DNA from: Calvatia gigantea
Lineage: Eukaryota; Basidiomycota; Agaricomycetes; Agaricales; Lycoperdaceae
Direction: 5' to 3'
Length of the DNA: 64,000 nucleotides
NCBI GenBank assembly: GCA_025093985.1
Contig: JACAAK010000002.1
Coordinates: 310,001 to 374,000, forward strand
Numbering within the stretch: the stretch's first letter is position 1; each line of letters begins with the position of its first letter. This document shows positions 33,017 through 44,220 of the stretch, piece by piece. Under the pieces are notes generated by a model. It had not been told where the DNA came from, did no database searches, and saw only the letters and a list, made by a program, of their open reading frames with translations. Both the position numbers and the translations under genes were made by a program.

Positions 33017-33257
33017 AATAACTCACTGATTTGCTTGGAGACACCCACTGACGCTGCGGTTCAAAATGATGAAACTCTGCCAACTAGGCACTACACTATT
33101 AGTGTGGAAAGTCTCTCAGCGTTTGGTTCGCATCATGACGGGGCGGGGGCTGGGCGCACAGTACGGCTTCGGGTAGGACGGCCTAATCGTGTCCTTAGCG
33201 TTGAAATGACTGAGAGACTCCTGAACCCGTCCTGGCCGGATGCGCCATCACCTCCAG

Positions 33258-35105
33258 GCCCTCGCGGAGATTCACTTCGTCAGCCCAGTGCGATGTTCCG
33301 ACTTAAAAGGATAAAGCCGTGGCGCAACATAATTCCGGACACTTAACAACCTTCCTCCCCACCCCCTCTCACTTTGCATCCTCGTCCTTCCTTTAGCCAA
33401 TACAACACTACACACTATTTGCCTTCCTTCTTGCTCGTCCTTCTTTTCGTATTTGAATAAACTATCTAGTATTCATTCATGCTGTATCCCTTTACGGACG
33501 ATTTTCCTGAACATTGAATCCCTGGCCCCAACCCAATTAGACTTAAAATAGTCACTTTTTCGGCACAAAGATTCTATCCTCCAGTCGCTGGGACTCAGGG
33601 GGGTGACGCGCTAGGGCTGCCACGTCAGGCTCCAACTGTAATCGAGCTCATGGAGGATTGATCCACTACCGGCACGCTCGTAGTCCCCCACCTACGACTA
33701 GACCTGAGTAGCTCAGTTGGCGATCCACGCCACTAACCAATCCGTAAGTATTCTCCACAGCTGTCCCCGTTACCACCCCCCTAGATAATGGAGCCGTGAG
33801 TTTAGCTCCTCTGCGTGTATCTGGAGGGTGAGTAAACACCTCCCCTGTGTTCACGTTGTTGAACAATTTATCACCCGTCGCGTCAGCTTCAATACTGTAA
33901 CGAGAACTGCGCGGTGTAAGCTAGCTTAACGAAAAAAAGGATGACAGAGAGCCCCGCAGGAGTCGGGACAAATGCTCTCAGTGAGATTAAATGTCTTTGG
34001 GACTGTGCAACGGTGAGGTCAATCATATATCGCCTTGATGTAATGACACCGAGTACATAAACGACGTACCATAGCCCCGCTCAAGTGCTGCGCGAGGAAC
34101 GCCATCAAACCTCCGCCCAACTCGCGCTTGCCGACAATACGCATTGGGGTACAATCGAGTGTGGAATAGAATCGGAACACTCAAACGCTAGTGTTCTAGG
34201 GGATCCTTGCACTGAACAGCCAGGATGACGTCTACAACAAGTTAAATATGCAATCCCTTTATGCGAATATTGCTTCCAGTTCATTGGCTACAAGGGATCA
34301 ACCGGGACTTCAAACAGGGTACACCCTCCGTTCCAATCCGATGCAAAGGGCGGCAGGAATGGACCTGCGTGCCGACCTTGACCAAAGACTGATAAGAGCG
34401 GAAGCCAGTCGGTGTTTGGTGCTATCCAGTTCTTGGTCCCCGTTTCACAAATCAAGGAAGCCGGAGCCTTTCAAAATCTGCATTTACGAACACGGCCTGC
34501 ACCAAATTTACGTCAAAATGCCCTGACCCATTAAGTATATAAAAGGTGATAAGTACTGACCTCTTCTCTGAAAGCTAAAATAATACCGTGTGAGGATATT
34601 TGGGTGCTTTGTGAACATAAGGTATATTTAAGGCCACTTCGGTCACTGGTCTCAATTTACCAAGATAGGAGGCGCTTTAGAAGTCCTGTTGCACGTGCAT
34701 AGGGGATCATGAACGCTGAGTGCTAGGGGCTCAGTTGTTCAACCTTGATTTTGAACCTCAGCTACAGATGTTACTGGAAACCATAAAGACCCTCGTTATC
34801 CGTTCCAAGAGGCGTAAGGCGCCGACCACAGAAACGCGACTACCACCCAATGTCGTCAATATTTCGGATTCTTCAACCGATCCCACCCTAACTACCCTAT
34901 CTGACCAAACCCGCACCGGCGCCAACGCAGGCAATGCACCAGATTTGAATGCAAGGCCGCCTCCTGCAGGTCAGTGATAGTCAACAACCCATATGTGTTC
35001 CTCAGAATTTACAGAGCAACTTGCACCAGCCATACTGGGTGCGACTTTTTTCCCTTATGCGCGCGGTTTCACAATCTACAACCCGACCATGATCACCAAT
35101 GTCAT
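33258..35105 (+). pseudogene. NLR-like gene copy 2, truncated before NACHT
   Basis: From GGATAAAGCCGTGGCGCAA (33308) onward the sequence parallels 29235-31275: the same promoter-proximal stretch, start region (TGTATCCCTTTACGGACGATTT at 33484, ATG lost) and a C-proximal exon (34750-34973; QMLLETIKTLVIRSKRRK). The same intron follows (…CTGCAG/GTCAGT … TTACAG/AGCAACTTGCACC) and then part of the ‘Y-A-x-x-F-x-I’ motif up to about 35105. It then stops abruptly with no NACHT domain. Many substitutions and stops show decay. Confidence 0.7.
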
Positions 35106-36100
35106 TTAAATGGTCATATGATAATCAGATCACAAGACTTAGTTCTTATCATCCAATTAAAAAGAGACAAAAGCCCCACTTCCCCAAAAGTTACACCTCT
35201 CCCCACCGACGGATCTATCGTTCCGGGGATAGGTATATATATAACTTTACTTCCCTCACGCGCCAAGCGAAGATCCCGAAATTCCAGGGAGAGGGCTAAA
35301 AACAAAACCGGGGAAGGTCTTCTAAACTCTGGTTCTGGTTTTGTTTAATTATAGGTACGGGCATGGTTCCCAAGTGGAATGGGAAAGTGAGGTTGCTGAC
35401 GTCAGGTTAATCAGATGCACTATGGGTGTATGTGTATAGTGGGAGTGGTTATGTTCATCGTTCAACATTCAGTGTTTAACGTTTAACATTTGGCATTGAT
35501 GAGAAATCGTTAAATCATTGTTGAAAAGCATTCAAATTTCGTCTGGTTCATTCACATATGTACGTATCTAAAATCCAACTCCAAGTTACGCAAAAAAAAA
35601 AGCAACACTATGCAAGTATGTTATAACCAACTTCCAAAAAAGAAAAAGAAATACGCGCATGGCGTAACCGTTGTTAAAAAGACCAAGAAAGAAAAAAAGA
35701 AAAAAGAAGAAAGCGTGTTGAATATTGAATAACGGGGGCACTAAGTAGGATACTGAGGTAAGTAGTGGTAATACTGTAGAATAAAGAATAATCATCTAAA
35801 AAAAATGAAGATTTACCCTACGTTTCGAGAAGTTAAGTAAAAGTAGTAAGTAAGTAATAACTCGTTACTTAATAGAAATATCGAAAAGGAATAAGTAGTA
35901 AGGGGGCGCAGTGGGGTATCATTTTCACGGTGCAAATTGAAGAGGAAGGGCGGGCGGGGGGAAGAGAAGGAGGAGCACGTCACAGGTTTTCGTCACATAT
36001 AACGAACCCAACCAGAAAACCAAAAACCAAAACCAAAAGAAAGGCGAGAGGAAGGAAACCATCCGATTCATAAAAAAATTTCATGCCTCGCATAAAATCA
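35106..36100. other. AT-rich intergenic region
   Basis: No gene. A-rich runs around 35590-35710 and AAGTA-like repeats near 35840-35900 dominate. The end is the 3' flank of the transporter gene at 36108. Confidence 0.4.
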
Positions 36101-36107
36101 AATCCAA

Positions 36108-37760
36108 TTATCCCTCAAGCCTAACCTCACCCTGCTCCAACGTCGGCGTCGGCGCCCTCGAAGGAATCCTCGAAGGTGGTCTCGAAGGCCAAGGCGAACC
36201 ATACGGCGCATGATGATACCTCGCCGTATCCAATATCTCACCAAACCCTCCTCCTCCTCCTGCAATTCCAGCAGCAATTGCACTCGTCGGGCTGAGATTC
36301 TTCTCTTTCTCACCAGTAGCAACACCAAGAGCACCAGCGATAATCCTCGGACTCGTAAACGGTGATACTTTAGTCTTGTTTTTACGTTTCAAACCATTTC
36401 CTTCGAATTCGCCTAGGATGGGCATATCGGATGAAACGGGTGTCCCAGGGAACGGTGTGCTCTTTCCCGAACTTGATGATATTCCTCCATTCGTAGTGCC
36501 GTTAGGCGAGACGGAGGACCCAGTGAACACAATCGAAATCGGCTCCTTCCCAGGTGGCTGGTTATACATCCACGTCGCCGTCAACACCGTACTCGCCCCA
36601 ATAACGAAACTCCACGTGATACTAAAATCGAACAAGACAACACTGGCAAGGAAGGATAGAACGATCGATAAACTCGTCGCGAAGCCTTTCAAGATGTTAT
36701 CCGAGTATTTGATCACGACAGCTGTAACGAGTCCACCAAACACCTGTGTAGCAACAGTCGCCCAAGCCCAAGCGCCGAAATTCCTAAACAAATCCGCGAT
36801 AAAACCCGTACTATGGGCACTATGAAGTGGAGGAGCGTAGAGGATGGGTAAGAGGGCAGGGACGAGTGAGAACAAGGAGAGTTGGACGTTTCGGACCCAT
36901 AAATCTGCTTTGGAACCTTTGAGGACCATCTCGAAGTAGACGCCTGCGAGACCGGAAGTGAAACAGGCAGCTGTGACGGCGCAGAAACCTTTGAAAGGGT
37001 TCATAACGTGAACGCCGAAATCGTGTGCGCTTCCTACTGGCGTATCTTTGCCTATCACCGAGGAATGGGAACGGTGGGAGGAGTTGGAGGTGGAAGATTG
37101 GATTTGGACAATGCCTACGCCTATGGCTAGGAAGAATAGGGAGAGCCATTTGGTGGTTGTGAGACGTCTGCGGAGGAGGGCGACGGAGAAAGCGGCAGTG
37201 GTGAGGATTTTCATTTGATACGTAACTTGAAAAGTCGCGACGGGGAGGTTGGATATCGCGACGAACTGTAGCGAATTCTGCACGACATAAAGAATGGCAG
37301 GGATAGATAGCTTCCAACAATCAGGAGAAAAGATATCGGAGCACACAGTGCAGAGAGCGGAAGAGAGTTTTTTGAGTGGATGTTGGGGGATGTTGTAACG
37401 CGGGTAGTCGGTGGAGGGAGAGAATGCGGTGGTGTAGAGGGCGATGATGAATGAGATAGAGCCTTTGAGGATTTCAGTTGAGGAGGACGGCTGCTGCTGG
37501 AGAGTAGGAGAGCTCTGGAGGGGTGGAGATGCGTGAGTAGTGCATTACAATAGCCAGGGCGGCGTTCTGCACGGCCAGCGTGACCAGCCTGGGTTGTTCA
37601 AGTTAAGTATCCACGTCAGAAAACGAAAGCTGAACACATACGAGACGTATTTGAGCGGCAGACCACAAATGGACGGCGTAGGTTGGGGTGTAGGACTGGG
37701 TAAGGCATCGACGGGCTTTTCTGAAAAGTTGAAAGAGGCTGGAGGAAGAAGGGGAGACAC
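36108..37760 (-). CDS. Nucleotide-sugar transporter (UDP-galactose transporter-like), one frameshift
   Basis: The minus-strand frame 37475 to 36108 encodes a multi-spanning membrane protein of the SLC35A / UDP-galactose translocator family. Family motifs are visible: YVVQNSLQFVAISNL, VTYQMKILTTAAF, SGLAGVYFEMVLKG, NVQLSLFS, GGLVTAVVIKYSDNILKGFA. It would move UDP-sugar into the Golgi lumen. An upstream exon (to about 37614, …GLPLKYVS) joins across a ~53 bp intron (GTATGTG…AACCCAG) to LVTLAVQNAALAIVMHYSR. At 37476 an extra T (minus strand: CTC AAC T GAA) breaks the conserved VLLNE motif. The start is unresolved: 37760 is a GTG, and an ATG in another frame near 37845 suggests another indel. The tail (Ser/Gly/Pro-rich, about 110 residues) is cytosolic. 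Confidence 0.8.
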
Positions 37761-37849
37761 CCGTGGAGATGCAGAAGGGCTGTTACTGGAGATGGGGCGA
37801 GGGAGGATGCAGCTGAGCGGAGAGTGGGTGGTGGACGGTGGTGCATCTC

Positions 37850-38560
37850 GTCGCGGTCCAGTTTCAACCCAACCCAGAGCAAAAAACAGAAGTGCAAAGT
37901 CATTATTTGGGACAAAAATGTTACATTCCCACGCTTCCCTTTATCTATTCTATTGAGTTTACCTACTACGTACGAGCGTCTATAATACGGCTCTAGTCTG
38001 CATATGTGAATCTGTCTAACAGGGAAAAGCGTGAGTAACGGGATCGGCAATCAGGTAAGTAAGTAAAAAAAACGACGATCACACTAAGTTGGTAAAGAGA
38101 GGAATGGTGTGTGTGAGCCTCAGCCTCGCCTTTACTTCTGCACTCGCAACCATCTGTGTCTGCTTTGTATATACGCAGAATCCCTCATCAAATCAATCAT
38201 GAAGAACAGGCTGCGTTCTTTTACCAGGATTATCATCCTAGGCTCACACACCCCGCGTACAAGAGAGAGAGTAAAAAAGACAACTCACAGTATAAGTTAT
38301 CGTACGTTAGACATGAGTATGTAGAAAGCTCCAGGTGATCCTGCGTCCTGGCCTCTCGACCTCAGAGGGAGAGACGATCAGCAAAGATTGTTTTTGAGAC
38401 TTCATTTCTCTCTCCGACGCTTGTCTGGACCGTCCTTCCCACAAAAGAGCGCCCTTCAGGCTGGGGGACAAGGACAGTAATTTGAACGCCGTTGGGTAAA
38501 GAAAAATCATCTGATGCCCAAACAGGCCTCTTTATATACGTTCCGGAGACCTCCGGTTCG
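37850..38560. other. Intergenic region
   Basis: Presumed promoter of the transporter and unassigned sequence. Short ORFs on both strands are not supported. Confidence 0.3.
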
Positions 38561-38567
38561 CAACACG

Positions 38568-38704
38568 TGACCTCGCCAACACCGAAATTTCGTCCATCAG
38601 AATGCGCCTCTCCCCGGTCCTCGCACATATTCCAGCACCCGAGCAATAACGATGGTGGTAGCGAGTGCGACCACCTCGTCAGGGCTCGAAGCACCCTCAT
38701 CCAA
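38568..38704 (+). repeat. Duplicated 5' end of the gene at 41765
   Basis: It matches 41680-41820 closely (shared ACCGAAATTTCGTCCATCAGAA, the ATG and the first ~17 codons), then diverges. It is a non-functional fragment about 3.1 kb upstream of its source, with the coiled-coil gene between them. Confidence 0.7.
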
Positions 38705-39394
38705 TGAGATGTTTCAAACTACCACTTGACCCCCATCTGGAAGTATGAGCTCATTGAAGTAGGAAAGGGGGTAGGTGCATAGAAAGGGCTGCCTAGTTGT
38801 CACACTTGAGAAGGCGGCAGATCCTGTTTGAAGTTTTGCACTGGGAGTCTCAGGATTTCCCAGGCAGATGCACAAGACGCCTATCTAGCTGTATAAGACA
38901 TAATTCTTTTAGGTTATTGAGGGTTTGTGGCTCAAAATGTAGTCGTAATCAAGGAAAAAGTTGACACTGGCCAAATTTAGCTCATTCCAGTAATGATTCC
39001 CCCCTATATCCTGCAAACTTTTCCCAATATTTACAATTTTTGGTACATTGGGAGGCAACTATTAAGGCTATTTTTCCTAATTTTCTTAGAGTTTTTCATT
39101 TAATACTGCGAGCCTGGTATCAGGTTGTGTCAAGTGACAATGCATCACTGTATCGAATGCAGAAACAGAAAGTTAGTCGTACGTGTCACGAGACCGACCC
39201 AGGTAGGCGCTCTACAAGTACAAAAGGCGAAAGTCAGGGGCCCCATCTTATGAGGCAGGTGCGTCAGCGTCGCGTAGTTGTGCACCTCTGTGTTACGGGA
39301 TATAGACACAAGTTATCAAAGTACAAGAAAGGATAGAAGAAATAGAGAGCATAGTCCACACTCAACCGGATTTTGTTGACTCCGAAGTGTTAAA
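38705..39394. other. Intergenic region
   Basis: No credible gene. It contains AT-rich stretches and the 3' flank of the minus-strand coiled-coil gene. Confidence 0.3.
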
Positions 39395-40998
39395 TTATTG
39401 GCATTGGCTATCCGGGACATCCCACAAGCCATAAACACCAATTTCCAGCTAAGGAAAGGAGTCAGTAAACCGAGTGATGAAGCGCGACTGCACGTAACAC
39501 GTACCCAGTATTTACATTCAGTTGGAGAGTTGTAGGTCCTGCCGAACATGGTGTGCGGCGTTGTGCCACACATTTCCGCCCAGTTTGTTTTGAACTCGTT
39601 TGGCTCAAGGTAACCTTCGAGGTGCGCTTCATATCGCTTAGAGTCGGCTGTATGTGAGGACAAAATTTATATCCAACTCCTGAATACTTACATGGATGCC
39701 CGACCCGCGTGAAGTGCAGCCCTTACGGTTCCGGCTTGTCAGTCCTCGTACACCTCGTATGAAGACGAAGTTTTACTTACATGGTCCTTGGTGTCCCTCC
39801 ACCACGGCTTACAAGCGGGCTCCTCGAAGTCAACCACCCAGATACCGACTGCTTGGTCCTGCTAAATCATTGGTTGTCGGCCAATCCGGTGAAAGAAAGA
39901 GACAGAAGAACTCACATTATTATATTGGCACTGAGTAGGAAGTAGGTCCTTCCGGTGGATTCGGGTGGGGGTCTCTGTGCAAATGGTGTGTTGGTCCCAG
40001 CCCAGCGGCACATTTTCTAAGTAAGCGTGGTAGCGGGCAGTCCCATAGCTGACGCATTCCTCATCCTTCTGTAGTGGCCCCCATTGGATTGACCTTCGCT
40101 GGCGTTCTCTTTCTTCGCTCTCTCTCTTTTTACGTTCTTCTTGCCATTGGTGCCGCTCCTTATCCCACTCCTCTCGTTGTTCCTCCCATCGGCGTCGTTC
40201 CTTGTCCCGTTCCTGTTGTTCTTCCTCCCACCGGTGCCGCTCCTCAACCCATTCCCATCGTTGTTCTTCCCATCGGCGCGCCTCATCATACCATTCCTGC
40301 TGCTGCTTCTCCCATTGACAGCGCTTGCCATCCCATTCCTCTTGTTCTTCCTCCCACCTTTGATGTTCTAGCTCTACTTCCCGGCGAAATTCTGTGAGCT
40401 TGTCGTTCTCCAATACCCATTCTCGCTGTATTGTATCTCGTTCGCGAAGGAGCTTGGTAATTTCCTGACGATGAGTGGAGGTTTCAAGTTCCCATTCCTT
40501 ACGAATCCTATCGCGCTCCTGGGGATCGAAAATCCCATTCGCCGGATCTCTGGGGTAGATGTACCCATAGTCTAAGCCAACGATCAGTACGAGGAGGGCA
40601 ATCACAATTGCAAAGCCAGCTATGAAGAATTTGTAGGTCGTAGGTGATATGACGAAAGGTGGCCTTGCTTGTTGAGAGCCTCGGTCACCACCGAGCAAAG
40701 GTTGGTTCTCTTCGTCCTGCTGGCCGGATCCCTCCTCACCTCCCGGAAGATGAGTTGTTGTAAGCTGTCGTCTTTCGCCGGAGGCAGAGACTATGGTACG
40801 ATAGTTTGGCGGACATGCCACAAGCCTTCCGTCGTCTTGAGGAAGAGTCATCCCGGGAGAGCTCTCAGTACCACCGGAACGAGGGGCAGAAAGTGAACGA
40901 GGTAAAAGATTTTGGAGTATTTGGGGGTGGCGTGGAGGACGGCTGGGTGCCTCGTGTCCCTCTGTCAAGTAAGAACCGCGAAACGGGGCACAAGACAT
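39395..40998 (-). CDS. Membrane-anchored W/E-rich coiled-coil protein (agaric family)
   Basis: The first exon (40998 or 40851 to 39916) encodes a Pro/Ser-rich cytosolic head and one transmembrane helix (FFIAGFAIVIALLVLIVGL, about residue 125-145). A long coiled coil built on RRWEEQREEWDKER-type repeats follows, then a conserved end (ECVSYGTARYHAYLENVPLGWD…C). Downstream exons, inferred from in-phase junctions, start at 39861 (QAVGIWVVDFEEPAC), then near 39730 and 39655 (SKRYEAHLEGYLE…CKYW), and finish with LEIGVYGLWDVPDSQC and a stop at 39395-39397. Paired Cys and GxWxVxD-like motifs repeat in the two C-terminal halves. I recall this architecture as frequent in agarics but know no function. 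Choice of start (40851, MTLPQDDG, or 40998) is uncertain. The plus-strand ORFs over the repeats are shadows. Confidence 0.7.
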
Positions 40999-40999
40999 C

Positions 41000-41640
41000 C
41001 CGAGTCAATCAGACGCTGGTGTTCAAACTGCTGCCGCTGCCGTAACGTCCAGCTTTGTCACACTGATTTATTCCACTGTATTTTGTTAGAGATTGCACAT
41101 TGCCCTGTGTCTGTGGTTGCTGCCTGATACGACTCCCACTAGCAAGGATAATCGGCTCAGGTACCCATCCTGAACTTTTTCGAATTAACCAACTGGTGTC
41201 CTTGGACATCGTTCGTTTCAATATGTTGACGGGAGCGGTGCACATACTAGCGGTGCTGCTGTATATGGTCCAAAATACCAATGGTGGGAGACTCCGAGAA
41301 CGTTATCGCTTCGCCGCAACATGTGAGATACGAAAATAGCAAGCCACTGAACAGAGTAGGCTAACTGTAAACTCGGGCAATAATAGAACCGGTCCCCGTC
41401 TTAACAATCTACCGCACCGACCTGACCGCTGTTATAGATATAAGTGACAAATTGGTTTCGGAAACTACCAGAATGGCTAGGGCACCCACCTCGAGTTCGG
41501 TATTTGTGATGAACGTACTGCGAGGTTATCTACCTGTAATAAAAGTGGGTGCAGGTACTCAGTATTCGCGATCTCTGACCGTTTTTTAATTCATCATTCC
41601 CATTCCCACGGCTTTGAATCGACAGAACCCTCCTCTTTGC
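41000..41640. other. Intergenic region
   Basis: Divergent promoters of the minus coiled-coil gene and the plus gene at 41765. No ORF, RNA gene or repeat that I can support. Confidence 0.35.
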
Positions 41641-41764
41641 AGTTTCGGGGGCGCTCCGGAGAGCACCGGCTTTCAGCACGTGACTTCGCCAATGCCGAAA
41701 TTTCGTCCATCAGAACACGCCTCTCCTCGGTCCTCACACATATCCCAGCACCCGAGCCATAACG

Positions 41765-43474
41765 ATGGCGGTGGCGAGTGCGACTACATCATCGGGGCTC
41801 AAAGCACCCTCATCCACATTCGCAGAACTCCTTCCGTCCGTTCCCGTTTCTCCTCCTACGACCCCTCCATCGCCCAAACATACACCTTCCCCTCCTGCTT
41901 ACGCCCGTCGTGGCAACTACGGTCTTAAACGGTCCATTCCTATGCCTTATAAAGACAGCTACATCTCTCTACCCTACCTTCGAACACCATGCTCATTTTA
42001 CTGAATGGAATAATGCGGAGACGCAGGTCAAGTTTGTTAAACGCTGTAGAGGAGATGGGTGTGCTTCCGCGTTATTTACCTGGGAGTTCTTGGGAGAAGG
42101 GGTTGGGTGAGGCTAGGACTCAATGGCTTATTGATTCGGAGTTTGCGGAGCATACTTCTCCTAGTGTGCAAACGCAAACCTCAGCACCGCCGCAGCCGCC
42201 CAAGGTGGATACGGTAGACACTCTGGATGCGTACGGGAAACAGGGTCCAGGAGGCTACGGCCCAAAACGTCCCCCGCCCAAATCTCTCAGCTTCTGCTTC
42301 TGGCACCGCAGAACCAGATGGGAATCACCTTCAAGTAAACATCGAATCTCTCTCCCCGAAACAGTTCCAGCGCTACCTCGAAAAAATTCGACAACTCGGT
42401 CCTGAATTCCGGGAATACCTCTTCGACCAACAATGTTCGCGTGTCGAAGCTCAGCTTCGCGCTTCTGCGCGTGCGCAGGAGCTCCCCGAACCTTCTCAAG
42501 AAGAAATTAAAGCTAAAATTAAGGAGGACGAGTTATTACTGTTTATCGCTTCACAAAATTCCTCGCAGAAGCTTCATAGGCGGTTCCTCAGCAAAACCTT
42601 CGCGAAGGACTACAACAACGATCCTGCACAACCCTCTTATGACGTCGATAACAATGCCCCAGCCAAAATCGAAGCCCAACCACACCGCAATGGTGCCCTA
42701 ACCTACACCCACTTCTCCCCACTCGATTCCCTCCTCACAACCCCACCTCAACCTGGTCTCGTTCTCCAACCCGAACCAAAGGGGCCCCAACGCGGGTTCT
42801 ACAACGACGCGGCTAAACGTGGTGGATACCACCACCAAGATCAGAAACTCGCAACGTATATCGCGTTGTTTGGTGGTCTTACAGCGAAATTGCACGCGAG
42901 GAACGCGGGTGTGAAGGTACCTCTGTATAACCCCGAGAAATATCTTCGTGATGATCCTACCGCCGGCGCTGGTGCGGTACCTGTGAAGACCACACCTGAA
43001 GCTCTAGAAAAAAGTACAGGGATGTTCAGAATGACGAGGATAGCAGTCCGCGCACCGCCCAAAGTAGTCGGGTACGCCGTACACAAAAAACGACCCAAAG
43101 CTCTCTTGGACGAGATGTCACTCGATACGGAATGTGTAACTGAACTTCCGTGGTCGCAGAGGAATTTGGTGAATCCGTATAGACCGGGGTCGTATGAGTA
43201 TTCGGCGCATCAGCAGGTGACGGTGCATAATAGGATGTTGGGTGCTGGGAGGTATTCTGTTGGGAATGTTATTGGTGGTGGAGGTGCGGGAGGAGGGAGG
43301 GGTGCGTTTTCGTATTCGAAGTTGAGGGAGAAGGATAGAGAGAATAGTGCGAAGAAGGCGTTGAGGGGGTGGGGTGGTGGTAATGGTGTTGGTGGTGCGG
43401 ATCAGGAGTTTGGGAAGAGTATGGCGAAGACGCTTAGTGGTATTGTCAATTCTGCTGGGAGGGGTTCAGAGTAG
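41765..43474 (+). CDS. Probable mitochondrial small-subunit protein bS1m (Mrp51-like), three single-base insertions
   Basis: ATG 41765. The N-terminus after a Ser/Pro-rich presequence-like segment reads RRGNYGLKRSIPMPYK, which resembles the G-W/Y-G-L-K-R motif of fungal Mrp51. A conserved helix follows (HFTEWNNAETQVKFVK), then a long C-terminal domain (42290-43474). Reading it as one protein requires removing an extra T at 41990, an extra T at 42045 and an extra A at 42289. After that the last 395 codons are uninterrupted. No introns are needed. The C-terminal third is Gly-rich and basic. Role, if the family call is right: 37S mitoribosome component in translation initiation. The indels make this copy non-coding as written, or they are sequence errors. 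Confidence 0.58.
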
Positions 43475-43590
43475 ATGGTGTTATATTCCTTAATAGTTAG
43501 AGCGACTACATGTTAATCTCATACATGGTTTACTTTCCAACCATTCGCGTCTTTTACATGTTTGCCTGCCTCTTCAACGCAGAACCCATG

Positions 43591-44050
43591 CTATGAAGAC
43601 CCGATAATAGGAGACTCAATCAACGTAGGCGTAATCAAGGCCCGAATCGTCCTATTCACATCGCCACCATTCTCAAGCAACGCTTTCTCAGCTTGCGCTT
43701 TCGTAATCTCGAACTCATGCACCTATGAACCCGACAACAACAATAACAAAAGTCAGCACACAACGAAGACATCACACACACAACTCCTACGCACGATGAG
43801 ATCCACATCTTCGCGTTTTAGTGATGCTAGCGCAGGATCCTTCGGAGTCTTTGTTGGTGGTTTGTCGAGGATCCCACCTGGTTTGTAGGCTTCTTCGACA
43901 CGTGCTTTGACGTAGCTGCAGCCATCTACGAACTAGACAAGTACGACAGTGTGTGTGTGTGGTGTGAGTTGAGGTGTGAGGTGGGGGTGGGTGAATACAT
44001 ACGTTTATGATGACTTCGGGTTCTGGTCTGCCATTGCTTCGCGTCGACAT
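43591..44050 (-). CDS. HYPK-like NatA-associated UBA protein
   Basis: Three exons on the minus strand: 44003-44050, 43795-43932 and 43591-43722, 318 nt, 105 aa, all junctions GT-AG and in phase. The C-terminal exon (VHEFEITKAQAEKALLENGG…TIRALI) is the UBA-like domain of huntingtin-interacting protein K / NAC-alpha type. HYPK binds the NatA N-terminal acetyltransferase at the ribosome. An N-terminal segment and a helix (LKREDVDLIVHEFEI) fit the family. No indels. It is divergent from ELP3 (ATG 44221), sharing a ~170 bp promoter. Confidence 0.8.
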
Positions 44051-44220
44051 GACTGGGGGGAGGTGAGGGGAGTTGAACGTTGAACGTTGAAACGTTGATG
44101 CCTTGAGGAGGGAGGATGAGATGCTCGATTTGGAAGTCGAGATCTTAATTTATTCAGAGGGTGGGAATTTAGATTTTTGGTGTAATCACACTTATCTCTT
44201 CCTTCTGACTTACTTACAAG

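Noticed and set aside
40074..40397. Plus-strand hydrophobic Pro-rich ORFs
   Set aside because: Shadows of the minus-strand coiled-coil repeats.
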